Shown piece by piece: positions 43,587 to 51,755 of a DNA stretch of 64,000 nt (the first letter of the stretch is position 1; each line of letters opens with the position of its first letter). Under the pieces are notes generated by a model, which saw only the letters and a list, made by a program, of their open reading frames with translations, did no database searches and was not told where the DNA came from. The stretch comes from [Mycobacterium] stephanolepidis (GTDB lineage Bacteria > Actinomycetota > Actinomycetes > Mycobacteriales > Mycobacteriaceae): positions 682,001-746,000 of the forward strand of contig NZ_AP018165.1 of NCBI RefSeq assembly GCF_002356335.1, written 5' to 3'. The position numbers and the translations under genes are program-made.

Positions 43587-44963
43587 TCATTCCTTCCGTG
43601 TTGTGGTAGATGGATTGTATTGTGTTGTAGTGGAACGTATTTGGTCGTCAGTCCAGTAGTGGGCGCGGACTTTCATGACTCCGCCGTCTTCGGCGATGAC
43701 GTAGCCGGTGCCGGGTTTGTTGGGGTCGATGCGGTGTGCGGGTGCTTTGTCGGCCATTCCGTCACCGAGAACCATGTTCACTTCGTCGCGGGAGCGCAGC
43801 CGCAGGGCGATGGTTTGGGTGAAAAGTCCGCGCATCGGCAGGACTTCCTTGCGGGGATCTTGCAGGAATGCGGCCACGACGATTCCGAGCCCTGCGGCCT
43901 TGGACAGGATCAGATTGAGCGAGGCGTTGGCCTGTTTCTTGAGTGCCGGATCGGACATGTAGTGGGTCAATCCGGCGAGTTCATCAATGAGCAGCACCAC
44001 CAACGGTGACTGCTTGGTGGGAGTGTGGTTGCGTGCGTTGTCTTTCATGTCTAGGCCGCGCTGCTCCATGAGTTGTTCCAGGGCGGCAAGGGTTTTCACT
44101 GCGTCGGCCTCGGTAGTGGCAACTTTGGTGAACAGTTGCTTACCCATAGAGATTTCAATCCCGTATTTCAGATCGATGCCCACCAGGTGAACCAGCCCAG
44201 CTTGGATGGCTGGGCCGAACCCGCACGCGATGCCCCAGAACAGCGAGCCTTTCCCGGAACGGGAACAGCCGACGCCCAGGGTGTGTCGTTGAGCGATCGG
44301 CAGCACCCAGGGAGAGCCGTTCTCGCAGCGCCCTAACCGCACGCTCGTGGCTGACACCCCCGAGGACGCTGACACCGTCGAAACCGCATGCGCGGTGGTC
44401 GATGTTGGTGGGGCGGGGGCGTGGCTCACCGCCGAGAGATGCTCGCGCATTACGAATTCCATACGCACCGTGCCGGGAGCGACCACGGTGGCGCGGGCCG
44501 AATGTGCCCCAGCGGCATCGCGAATTGCCGGTACGGCGGCTTCTAGGTCATCGACGGTCTGCCCGACACGGGTCCGTACGGTGGCGTACAGGCAGGTATC
44601 GGAGGTGGACACCTTCATCAGGGTGGGGTGCGTCCACACTGTTTCGGTGGTCGGTTTGCCTTCGCTGTCCTTCTTCGTGACCTGCTCGGACACCGACAGG
44701 CCGCACCGTTTGCTGATGTGTGACCAGCGGCCACGTAGCCACCAGCGCCATCGGGCACGCCGTACCGGACCTGCTAGGTATTGCTCGAAACTGCCTGCGT
44801 CCGTGTGCTTCCACCAGGTCAACACGATCAAGATGAGACCGGCGATCACGGCCAGCCAGATTCCGGCCACCGTGACCAGTTGGATGAGATCTACGCCTCC
44901 GCTGGGGTAGTAGGAGTAGTCCGGTAGTGCAGGCATGGTGGGGTAGGGGTAATCGGTGCTCAT
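43587..44963 (-). CDS. FtsK/SpoIIIE-type DNA translocase (TraB/TraSA-like conjugation protein)
   Basis: A 458-residue membrane ATPase from ATG 44963. One transmembrane helix lies near residues 25-49; Walker A is GCSRSGKGS (about 232-240) and Walker B LLIDELAGL (about 323-331), followed by FLQDPRKE and LRLRSRDEVNMVLGDGM as in FtsK motors. In AICEs this single protein moves double-stranded element DNA to the recipient. The ATG overlaps the Pra-like stop (ATGA), and xis begins 4 nt after its end, so transfer and excision genes are expressed together. Confidence 0.88.
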   Translation of the reverse strand: MSTDYPYPTMPALPDYSYYPSGGVDLIQLVTVAGIWLAVIAGLILIVLTWWKHTDAGSFEQYLAGPVRRARWRWWLRGRWSHISKRCGLSVSEQVTKKDSEGKPTTETVWTHPTLMKVSTSDTCLYATVRTRVGQTVDDLEAAVPAIRDAAGAHSARATVVAPGTVRMEFVMREHLSAVSHAPAPPTSTTAHAVSTVSASSGVSATSVRLGRCENGSPWVLPIAQRHTLGVGCSRSGKGSLFWGIACGFGPAIQAGLVHLVGIDLKYGIEISMGKQLFTKVATTEADAVKTLAALEQLMEQRGLDMKDNARNHTPTKQSPLVVLLIDELAGLTHYMSDPALKKQANASLNLILSKAAGLGIVVAAFLQDPRKEVLPMRGLFTQTIALRLRSRDEVNMVLGDGMADKAPAHRIDPNKPGTGYVIAEDGGVMKVRAHYWTDDQIRSTTTQYNPSTTTRKE

Positions 44964-45388
44964 GCCGACACCGCCGATCCGCTGCGAGCACCCGAGGTGT
45001 TGGCCTTGCCGGGTGCGCTCATGCCAGCGGCCCGAAATGACCACGCGATGCGCCCGAAATCTCCCGAGCGTTCGATATACGGCAGGGCCACCAGATCTTC
45101 GAAAACCACCGGGGTAAAAGGCATTCCACTGTCGTTAGACGGTGGGATTGGCTGTACGGCAGCGGCGAACTTGATCGTCACCGTGCGTGCCCGCTTGGAT
45201 GCGGCCCGATCACCGTCGAGCACTTCGACCTGCCACAACGGCAAGGCGGTTTCTTTATCGGCCGCCTGCACCCGGTTCTCACCGGAAGAGCGGTCGAAAT
45301 CGATTACGGGCGTCACATCCGACACCAGGAACGCCCCCTGGGCGAACGCCTGGCTGTGCGGCATCTTGATCCACCTGGGAATAGACAT
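44960..45388 (-). CDS. Pra-like activator of replication, integration and excision
   Basis: A 142-residue protein, MSIPRWIKMPHSQAFAQGAFLVSDVTPVIDFD, then KETALPLWQVEVLDGD, TIKFAAAVQPIPP and PYIERSGDFGRIAWSFRAAGM. These segments match my memory of the 'plasmid replication, integration and excision activator' family of AICEs, typified by Pra of pSAM2. An AAGGAGA ribosome site precedes ATG 45388. First gene of the pra-tra-xis-int operon, with two operator-like repeats directly upstream (45407-45462). Confidence 0.75.
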   Translation of the reverse strand: MSIPRWIKMPHSQAFAQGAFLVSDVTPVIDFDRSSGENRVQAADKETALPLWQVEVLDGDRAASKRARTVTIKFAAAVQPIPPSNDSGMPFTPVVFEDLVALPYIERSGDFGRIAWSFRAAGMSAPGKANTSGARSGSAVSA

Positions 45389-45406
45389 TTTGAAATCTCC
45401 TTACTT

Positions 45407-45462
45407 AGTCGTCTAGAGGAGTGGGAGAACGGTGACAGCTTATATAGCCGTCTAGAGGAGTG
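45407..45462. promoter_or_regulatory. Tandem operator repeats upstream of the Pra-like gene
   Basis: AGTCGTCTAGAGGAGTG at 45407-45423 and AGCCGTCTAGAGGAGTG at 45446-45462: 17-bp direct repeats with one difference, 39 bp apart. The TCGTCTAGA core also occurs in front of the GntR-type gene (47508-47518). They are likely binding sites for that repressor, controlling the transfer/excision operon. Confidence 0.7.
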
Positions 45463-45608
45463 TCAAGGATGCATATCCTTCTGGCGGGGAATCATCTGCG
45501 GTGGCCGTCGAGGCGTGGAAAATACCAGCGTGGCAGTGGGCGCGACTTTGAGGCCAGGGCGCCACCATGAATGGAGGCAAGTGAAGATTTTGGGCCCAGG
45601 AGGTCAAT

Positions 45609-46667
45609 TTGAAGCAGCCCCGACCGTGGATCACGAAGCAGCAGATCGAACGAATGATCTTCAACACCGTCTACAACCCGGACCACGTCGCGGACGTTAG
45701 TCCTCATGACAGGCCAGACTTCGTTCTGACGGCATACGGTCCCAGGCAATCCAAGTTCGGCGTAGAGATCACCGAGGTGTTTGAAGATGAATCCGAAGCT
45801 CGCCTGCAGAACATCGACGGCTATTTCGACGATCTGATGGAAGGCAAACCGCATCGACATCGCGACGATATCGATGCGCTAAAGGTCGAAACAGTTCAGA
45901 TCATGACCAGGGGAGCTGAAGGCCTCGATGAGCCCGTCAGTGTCAGAGCGATAGTGCGACAGGTCACCGGTCATCCGAGTTTGGCGGCTCTTCTTGCTCA
46001 ACGTATCCAAGACAAGGATGCGAGAGCGGCGAACTACAAACCCGGCTTGACCCACGTCAACCTAGTAATAAACGATCGAACTCATCGTGTCCTTTCGCCG
46101 CCAGCGCTAGGCGATGACTATCCAGTAACAACGTATTTATCGGCTGACCTGAGAGCCGCGCTGTCAGGCAGTCGCTTCCACGAGGTGCACCTGGTTTCCC
46201 AAGACTCGAAAGGAAACGAGACTGTGCGTGGACTCCGTACATTGATGATGGTCGAGGCGGCCTACGTATTCTTGGAGGCAGTCAAGGCCACGGTCGGGGC
46301 CCCACACGAATGTTCTGACGAGGACAGCCACTTGCTGTTCATTGCCGCTTGTGAACGACAAGGCTTTACATTGCACTACGTCGATGACGAATCCGGCGTG
46401 CATGCTCAGTTCGGCAGTGTCGGAGTGCAGTTCACCGATTCGGGCATCAAGCTATTTGACGGCTACTACCGCGCACCGCAAACGCCTACCGACCGGCCTG
46501 CGAGCACCCTTGATCCTGAATTAACAGAACAGATCGTTGGCAAGTACGTCGAATTCGCTGAAACCGGCAGCTTTAGCTGCGCGTACGGAGTTGCGCCCGT
46601 ACGGACCTTCAAGCAATCCCGGGAAGAACTCGGCATCACTGAAGCAGCTGAGAAGATGGAATGCTAG
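45609..46667 (+). CDS. Hypothetical protein, possible PD-(D/E)XK-like nuclease
   Basis: A 352-residue protein from TTG 45609, which has a good AGGAGGT site 5-6 nt upstream. The N-terminal third contains RPDFVLTAYG, 15 residues, then FGVEITEVF, a D-x15-E-x-T pattern reminiscent of PD-(D/E)XK nuclease cores (D37, E53, T55 instead of Lys). The rest has no recognised domain. It lies between the divergent transfer operon and the convergent GntR gene. AICEs often carry such cargo near the regulator; a role in defence against phages or other elements is conceivable but unproven. Confidence 0.6.
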   Translation: MKQPRPWITKQQIERMIFNTVYNPDHVADVSPHDRPDFVLTAYGPRQSKFGVEITEVFEDESEARLQNIDGYFDDLMEGKPHRHRDDIDALKVETVQIMTRGAEGLDEPVSVRAIVRQVTGHPSLAALLAQRIQDKDARAANYKPGLTHVNLVINDRTHRVLSPPALGDDYPVTTYLSADLRAALSGSRFHEVHLVSQDSKGNETVRGLRTLMMVEAAYVFLEAVKATVGAPHECSDEDSHLLFIAACERQGFTLHYVDDESGVHAQFGSVGVQFTDSGIKLFDGYYRAPQTPTDRPASTLDPELTEQIVGKYVEFAETGSFSCAYGVAPVRTFKQSREELGITEAAEKMEC

Positions 46668-46704
46668 CTCGGCATTAACTCGTTGTTCTCAGCGAGAACC
46701 CCAT

Positions 46705-47484
46705 TTATTTTGCTGAAAACTCGTATTCGAGAAGGTAGGCGGGTGCGACTTTCACGGTGTCGCAGACCTCCACGGCGACGTCGTTCGTGTCATATGCCGT
46801 CCGCAGCACGGTGAGCACCGGGACGCCAGGCCCGATGTCCAGTACTCGTCGTTCTTCGGGTGTGGGCATGCGTGCACCGACTTCTTCGGTGAAGCGGGCG
46901 AGGGTGTAGCCGTTTTCTTCCAGGCGGGCATAGATGCCTCCCGGTCCTGTATCTGGTTGTTCGATTGGTGTCCCTTCAGCGAATGCGGCCGGGATGTAAG
47001 ACACTGCCGTTTCGACTGGCCGCTCGTCTGCTAGATACCTCCTGGACCGGACAACGACCTCAGTTGTCGTTGATATACGAAGCCTTTCTGCAACAACAGA
47101 ATTCGGCTTTTCGCGACGTATGACGATCTTGTCGACGCGGGGCGAGTAGCCGGACTTTTCAGCTTCTACCGAGAATGCGGCTTTGCCTTCGTCGCGATGC
47201 TTACGTGCGAATCGGTCTGAGGCCAGTCGTCGTATGGGTGAGGTTGGTCGTACGAAAACCCCACGGCCGTGTTCGGAAACAACGAGGCCTTCGCCTCGCA
47301 ATTCTTGTACAGCTTGCCGAACGGTCATGCGGGCTACGCCGAAATGTTCGATCAGTTCCGATTCGGATGGAAGTCGTTCGCCAGTGCTGAGTCGATGCGA
47401 TTCGATTGCGGCCCTGAGCATGTCCGCGATTTGACGGTAGGGAGGTCGGTCGTCTGCCCGGTCGACCTGGCCAAGTTGCAACAC
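46705..47484 (-). CDS. GntR/HutC-family regulator with UTRA domain (KorSA-like)
   Basis: A 259-residue repressor. The N-terminal winged helix (RPPYRQIADMLRAAIESHRLSTGERLPSESELIEHFGVARMTVRQAVQELRGEGLVV) is a typical GntR domain; the UTRA effector domain follows (VVRSRRYLADERPVETAVSYIP to VPVLTVLRTAYD). In pSAM2, KorSA of this family represses pra and thereby transfer. A TCGTCTAGA-type site lies 24-34 nt upstream (autoregulation) and two more before the Pra-like gene. It is divergent from the Nudix gene. Confidence 0.87.
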   Translation of the reverse strand: MLQLGQVDRADDRPPYRQIADMLRAAIESHRLSTGERLPSESELIEHFGVARMTVRQAVQELRGEGLVVSEHGRGVFVRPTSPIRRLASDRFARKHRDEGKAAFSVEAEKSGYSPRVDKIVIRREKPNSVVAERLRISTTTEVVVRSRRYLADERPVETAVSYIPAAFAEGTPIEQPDTGPGGIYARLEENGYTLARFTEEVGARMPTPEERRVLDIGPGVPVLTVLRTAYDTNDVAVEVCDTVKVAPAYLLEYEFSAK

Positions 47485-47507
47485 CAGTTCAGCCTTCCCC
47501 TTAGATG

Positions 47508-47518
47508 TCTAGACGACT
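47508..47518. promoter_or_regulatory. Operator in the GntR-Nudix divergent promoter
   Basis: TCTAGACGACT, the reverse complement of the AGTCGTCTAGA core found twice before the Pra-like gene. It is followed closely by a second CTAG palindrome and by TTGACA at 47529-47534, a possible -35 for the Nudix gene. Confidence 0.65.
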
Positions 47519-47582
47519 AGTCTAGGACTTGACATACGGCCATGTCACTATGCGGTATTGAATTCGATTTAAGGGGCTCGTG

Positions 47583-48011
47583 ATGGCAGGCACACCGAAA
47601 CATTCCGTGAGTGTCGCCGGGATTGTCTTCGATGACGACGATCGGGTTCTCGTCATTCGACGCGACGATAACGGCCACTGGGAGGCACCCGGTGGCGTCC
47701 TTGAACTAGGCGAATCCTTCGAGGACGGTGTGCGACGCGAAGTGCTAGAGGAAACCGGTCTTGAAGTATCTGTCGAACGTCTGACTGGCGTCTACAAGAA
47801 CCTCACGCACGGGATCGTTGCCCTGGTGTACCGGTGCCGGCCAGTACGCGGTGATACGCACCCCACGGCAGAAGCCCGCGAGGTCCGATGGATGACTAGA
47901 GGGCAAGTTGAAGCATCCATGACCCCAGCTTTCGCAGTGAGGGTTCTCGACGCATTCGATGTGCAGGTGCATTCCCGTGCCCACGATGGAGTCAATCTCG
48001 TACCGGCCTAG
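47583..48011 (+). CDS. Nudix hydrolase, Pif-like
   Basis: A 142-residue protein from ATG 47583 (GTG 47580 possible). A complete Nudix box is present: from GGVLELGESFEDG to REVLEETGL, with the catalytic Glu residues at about 56-57. Nudix enzymes cleave nucleoside-diphosphate derivatives. In pSAM2 the immunity factor Pif carries a Nudix motif and blocks redundant transfer between cells that already hold the element; position next to the GntR regulator suggests the same role here. Overall fold otherwise ordinary. Confidence 0.8.
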   Translation: MAGTPKHSVSVAGIVFDDDDRVLVIRRDDNGHWEAPGGVLELGESFEDGVRREVLEETGLEVSVERLTGVYKNLTHGIVALVYRCRPVRGDTHPTAEAREVRWMTRGQVEASMTPAFAVRVLDAFDVQVHSRAHDGVNLVPA

Positions 48012-48133
48012 TGTCGTCTAGTTGCCAGCATGGGTTGCTGAACGTGCGCTGCAAGGCGACCGCCGGGCGAATTGGCGCGCATCAGACTGTCGTGCAAGGC
48101 AATCCGTGGTAATCGTGGCCTTAATATGGACTG

Positions 48134-48760
48134 TTAGGCGGGGAAGTACTGGACGAACGCCTCAGCGTAGTGGCGGGCTGCCGCCATGCAATCAGGGTAA
48201 GGGCCGTATTTGTTGTCGCCAGTGATCAGTATCCCGTACACCCCGGTGACTGCCTCGATATCGATGACGCAATCGCTGGCTCGTTGCCCAGGGTGGAAGA
48301 AGAGAGCCTTGCGGCCACCGATTGTCAGATCTTGAAAACCCCAGTGCCCGTCAATCTTTCGGTCCATATCCAGGGTGTAGTTGGATGCCTCAATTCCGAC
48401 CCGATACTCAGTCGGTTGTGGACGAAACGCGCACGACACGTCCTCGATATCTCCGTCGGTTCTGCGGTTGGGGCGGGGCATCGAGAGGTTTTCGGCCTGC
48501 AATGCGCTTGCCGGAATGTCCTTGCAGGGATCGAAAGTGATTTTTGGTCGGCTGCCGGTGTTGGTCGCTGGTGCGGTTGGGTTTGTCGAGGTACTGGCGC
48601 TGACAGGTTGTGTTGCCGCTGTTCCGTCAGTACTAATTTTTGTTGATGCGCAAGAGGGCACGAGAACAGTTAGTGCCGCGAGAGCGAGTGTCGTGCACCG
48701 TGCGTAGCGTGACAGTGTGGTGTCCTGACTATCTGCCGTGCTGACCGAAGTTATTGGCAT
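48134..48760 (-). CDS. DUF3558-like lipoprotein (AICE cargo)
   Basis: A 208-residue lipoprotein from ATG 48760: signal segment CTTLALAALTVLVPSC with the lipidated cysteine at residue 37, then a Ser/Thr/Pro linker and a globular domain beginning ITFDPCKDIPASAL, typical of DUF3558 proteins. Further cysteines lie in DVSCAFRP, SDCVIDI and PDCMAAA. It is the last gene of a three-gene minus-strand set with WXG-like proteins and overlaps the previous gene by 32 bp. DUF3558 lipoproteins often accompany type VII substrates in actinobacteria; the role may be immunity or accessory. Confidence 0.75.
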   Translation of the reverse strand: MPITSVSTADSQDTTLSRYARCTTLALAALTVLVPSCASTKISTDGTAATQPVSASTSTNPTAPATNTGSRPKITFDPCKDIPASALQAENLSMPRPNRRTDGDIEDVSCAFRPQPTEYRVGIEASNYTLDMDRKIDGHWGFQDLTIGGRKALFFHPGQRASDCVIDIEAVTGVYGILITGDNKYGPYPDCMAAARHYAEAFVQYFPA

Positions 48761-49100
48761 TGCTGGCATCTGTCTGCACGATGCTGCTACGCACGGCAAT
48801 GAAGAGAGCTTTCATTTCCTCGGCCTGTTCGATGTGCGACAGGAAGGTGCTTTCTGCACTGTTGGGTTCGCCCGCTGCCTTGCGTTGAAAGAGTTGGGCA
48901 AGCTGCTTGCCGGAACCGAGATGATCCTCGGAAAATCCCAAGGGGTGCACGCTCAGGTTGACAGCGTCGTACTGCAGATCGCGTAGGGCCTCGATGTACA
49001 CATCACACGCAGTGATGAGCTTGTCAAACTCGTCCGTGTTCAGCGACAGAGTGAGCCTGCCAGCGCGCGCGTTCTCAATTGCTTGTTGAAGACCGGTCAC
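48729..49100 (-). CDS. Small helical WXG100-like protein (AICE cargo)
   Basis: A 123-residue, largely helical protein. The central part VHPLGFSEDHLGSGKQLAQLFQRKA and the C-terminal helix SAESTFLSHIEQAEEMKALFIAVRSSIVQTD match a pattern seen in actinobacterial type VII substrate-like proteins that pair with WXG proteins. No signal peptide. It lies between a larger protein of similar style (49179) and a DUF3558 lipoprotein, all in the same direction. Assignment is by pattern, so moderate. Confidence 0.6.
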   Translation of the reverse strand: MTGLQQAIENARAGRLTLSLNTDEFDKLITACDVYIEALRDLQYDAVNLSVHPLGFSEDHLGSGKQLAQLFQRKAAGEPNSAESTFLSHIEQAEEMKALFIAVRSSIVQTDASNANNFGQHGR

Positions 49101-49178
49101 GAATATCCCCCTTGTCGTCCAGGTTTGCAGCCTTTAGCCACCATCATAGGCGCCGTTCGAGCCGAGCCGCAGCGGTTC

Positions 49179-49892
49179 TTAGGTGGAGATTGAGACGGTT
49201 GGCCCACTCCACCGGTCGGTGTGCTGGTAGGTGTCGACACCGTTTTCGACGGCACTGCTGAATTCCTGTACGTTCTTCGCCAACGACTTATGCAGGTCCG
49301 CAAATGCTTTCGCATGATCAACCGCCGCGATGTCGATTGCATCCATAAGTTCACCGACGGGTAGGCCGTTGGCAACTAGGCCCCCGAACATATGGTGACT
49401 AGTACTCGCAAGGTTGGTGGCGATAGTGCGGACTTTGTCGATTGTCGATTCGGTTGCCGTCGCGCTGATGTGCTCGTCGTCAGTAAGCGCACGCGGTTCA
49501 CAGGTGGAGGTCACCACATCCGGCGCGTCGGTGCCGGAAACTGGCCGACGGGCTGGTTGTGTCCAAGAACCGGTGTGGCCATACCTATCCCATGCGTCCG
49601 AAATTACTCGGATCTGCGCATTTAGGCTATCGCCCACGGATATGAAGCACGTCCCGTAGCTATCAAAAATTCCGGCGACACCAGCCAGCAGAGAGGCCAC
49701 GGCGACTTCATTCTCACCTTGCGCACGCTCCAAATTCGTTTTGACCGCATCGGCGGTTGCTTGCGGCCCAGCGCCGAACATTCCAGCCAGCTGCCGGAAT
49801 CCATCTAGAGCGCTCTGGATGGACGGATTCAGGTTCGCAAATACCACTTCGAACGGTTCATTCGCTAAGTCGTCCCCAAATGGATTACTCAT
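49179..49892 (-). CDS. Type VII-substrate-like hypothetical protein (AICE cargo)
   Basis: A 237-residue protein from ATG 49892 (ATG 49901 possible) with no signal peptide. It is mostly helical; the N-terminal half (LNPSIQSALDGFRQLAGMFGAGPQATADAVKTNL, then EVAVASLLAGVAGIFDSYG) and the C-terminal half (FADLHKSLAKNVQEFSSAVENGVDTYQHTD) flank a Pro/Thr-rich linker. The layout resembles ESX-exported helical proteins, but no named family is recognised. It is divergent from the EspC-like and effector genes at 50071 with a shared 170-nt promoter region, suggesting joint control. Confidence 0.6.
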   Translation of the reverse strand: MSNPFGDDLANEPFEVVFANLNPSIQSALDGFRQLAGMFGAGPQATADAVKTNLERAQGENEVAVASLLAGVAGIFDSYGTCFISVGDSLNAQIRVISDAWDRYGHTGSWTQPARRPVSGTDAPDVVTSTCEPRALTDDEHISATATESTIDKVRTIATNLASTSHHMFGGLVANGLPVGELMDAIDIAAVDHAKAFADLHKSLAKNVQEFSSAVENGVDTYQHTDRWSGPTVSIST

Positions 49893-50070
49893 GAGCGCCA
49901 TTATCTCGGGCGTTCTCCTCTCCTCGGCGCTGCATACCTTGTCGGGTCAACAGCTGGGCCTGAGGCGCCAACTCAAAAATCTTGAAAGTAGTGGAACCGG
50001 ATCGGGTGTCGCAGCGTCGTAGCATTAGAGAGGCGAGGTCTAAGACGAAACGGGAGGTAGGGGCGGCGCC

Positions 50071-50376
50071 ATGTCAGAACGCCTAAATTTCGACCCACAT
50101 GAGCTCCACAGTCATGCCGGTGAGATCGAGGCATCTGCTGCGGAGCTACGCCAGCAGCATGCCGCCGCACATCTGCTTCTCGGGCAGTCCGCTCGCAGCC
50201 TCGGTAGTGGGGCAGCTGCGGCTGCTCTCTCCGGCCGCCTTGCAGACTGGGAGGCAGAGACCTCAAGCATGTATACCAGGCAGATGGTCCATGCTCAGAA
50301 CCATCGAGACGCGCTGGCCAAACTGTTGGAACAGGATCAATCCAACGCTGCCAAGCTGAACTCCGAGCGGGGCTAA
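50071..50376 (+). CDS. EspC-like ESX secretion-associated protein (AICE cargo)
   Basis: A 101-residue helical protein: NFDPHELHSHAGEIEASAAELRQQHAAAHLLL, a GSGAAAAALSGRLADWEAE turn and a second long helix. The size, helix-turn-helix hairpin and the W in the turn region fit the EspC/DUF2580 group of type VII secretion-associated proteins. The next gene begins 3 nt after its stop, so it probably forms a pair with the large effector, as EspC/EsxA-like proteins do with their partners. Confidence 0.7.
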   Translation: MSERLNFDPHELHSHAGEIEASAAELRQQHAAAHLLLGQSARSLGSGAAAAALSGRLADWEAETSSMYTRQMVHAQNHRDALAKLLEQDQSNAAKLNSERG

Positions 50377-50379
50377 GCG

Positions 50380-51753
50380 ATGGCGCATTCACTCCGGGAA
50401 TGGCTGGAATATCCGAATGCCGTGGCGGACATCAGCAAGGCGATCATCCAACGCGGACGCTCCAGCGAGAGCAACGCAGAAGTTCTCCGCAGACTCCAGG
50501 AAGCATCTACGTGGGACGGTGCTTCTGGTAGCGCCGCCAGAGAGGCGTCCGGACGACATGCGGCAACATCGAGTGGAACTGCCGAAGAGAACTTGAAGCT
50601 GGGTGTGGAAGCTAAGCGCGTTTGGGACGGAGCCAACGACGTTGCAAAGGGCATCCGAAACATAGTCGCGGATGCCAGCGGAAGCGCAAACGGCGAGCCG
50701 TCAATGGACATCGACCTGGATATGAATCGGGTTGTCGTTCCCGCTTGGGTGGGCAACCTTAATCCGAAAAATCCTGATGATGCGCAGACTTTGGCGAAAG
50801 TGCAAGCTAAGGTCGAGCGCTTGAATCAGCGCATCGCGACCGCTTTGCAGGCCGGTCAGACGATGGATATTGAGTTTGCGCAAGTGATTAACGGTGGCAC
50901 GGGCGGGAAAGTGGTCCAACGAGCGACCAAGGAGAGCCCCGATGAGCGGCCTAAAGCAGATGGTCAGACACAAGCGGCGGGTGCAGGTGGCGTAGAAGTA
51001 GCACCCGATCAGAAGGTCAAGGATTGGAGTAAGAGCAAGGGTGCGCCGTTCGGTCAGGACATTCTCAAAGATGGCGCGAACGGAAAGCAGTATCAGTGGG
51101 GCGACGATCTAAAGGTGAATAAACCGGAGGGGCCGGTACTCAGTGAAGCAAAGACCAAAGTAATTGGCGGAACGGTTAAGGATCTCGGGAAGGGTGGGGG
51201 CGAGCTTCCTGATTGGGCTGGTAAGGACGCCAAGTGGGGATGGAGTTCGAAGTTTCTGACCGGCTCTGCCGGTGCGGGAGGGGAAGTCCGCACTGATGGC
51301 GGCGGCGGCTCAGCCAAGGTGAACGCCGACATTGTCGCTAATGAGGCCCACGTCAAGGAGATTCGGCTGGGGCCGCTCACTCTCAACGGGCAGATTTCCG
51401 GGGCGCTGGGAGTGGACGGTAAGGCGGATTCGGCACTCACTCTTACGAGAGATGGGGCTGATGCTCCGCGCTCGGGTATCCAATTCGGCGGCGACGCCAT
51501 GGCAGGGCTTCGAGGCGGTCAGCAGATTGATGCGAAGATCTGGGGTCTCGGCGTCAAGAACACGGTGAACGAATATGCCGGTGGCGGGGGTGCGCTGCAC
51601 TTCTATGGTGGATGGCAGGGCGACGAGTTCAAGTTCGGGGGACGGACCGGGCTTGCGTGGGGCCTCGGCTTGAAGGACACTGTCGAGATCTCCATTGCCC
51701 CAAAGGAAGTCGCCAAGAACATCGGCAAGTTGTGGGCTTGGGCGAATAATTAG
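50380..51753 (+). CDS. Candidate type VII-secreted effector, 457 residues (AICE cargo)
   Basis: The N-terminal 110 residues form a helical WXG-like hairpin with TWDGASGSAAREA in place of the WXG turn. A middle linker is rich in Gly, Gln and Lys, and the C-terminal third (about 300-457) is a Gly-rich repeat-like domain: GGSAKVNADIVANEAH, GPLTLNGQISGALGVDGKAD, GGDAMAGLRGGQQIDAKI and GGRTGLAWGLGLKD. This is the layout of polymorphic toxins exported by the ESX system, with a secretion head and a variable tail. The tail's activity is not recognised; a membrane-active or pore-like role is possible. The gene after it (51756) is a candidate immunity or chaperone partner. Confidence 0.65.
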   Translation: MAHSLREWLEYPNAVADISKAIIQRGRSSESNAEVLRRLQEASTWDGASGSAAREASGRHAATSSGTAEENLKLGVEAKRVWDGANDVAKGIRNIVADASGSANGEPSMDIDLDMNRVVVPAWVGNLNPKNPDDAQTLAKVQAKVERLNQRIATALQAGQTMDIEFAQVINGGTGGKVVQRATKESPDERPKADGQTQAAGAGGVEVAPDQKVKDWSKSKGAPFGQDILKDGANGKQYQWGDDLKVNKPEGPVLSEAKTKVIGGTVKDLGKGGGELPDWAGKDAKWGWSSKFLTGSAGAGGEVRTDGGGGSAKVNADIVANEAHVKEIRLGPLTLNGQISGALGVDGKADSALTLTRDGADAPRSGIQFGGDAMAGLRGGQQIDAKIWGLGVKNTVNEYAGGGGALHFYGGWQGDEFKFGGRTGLAWGLGLKDTVEISIAPKEVAKNIGKLWAWANN

Positions 51754-51755
51754 CG

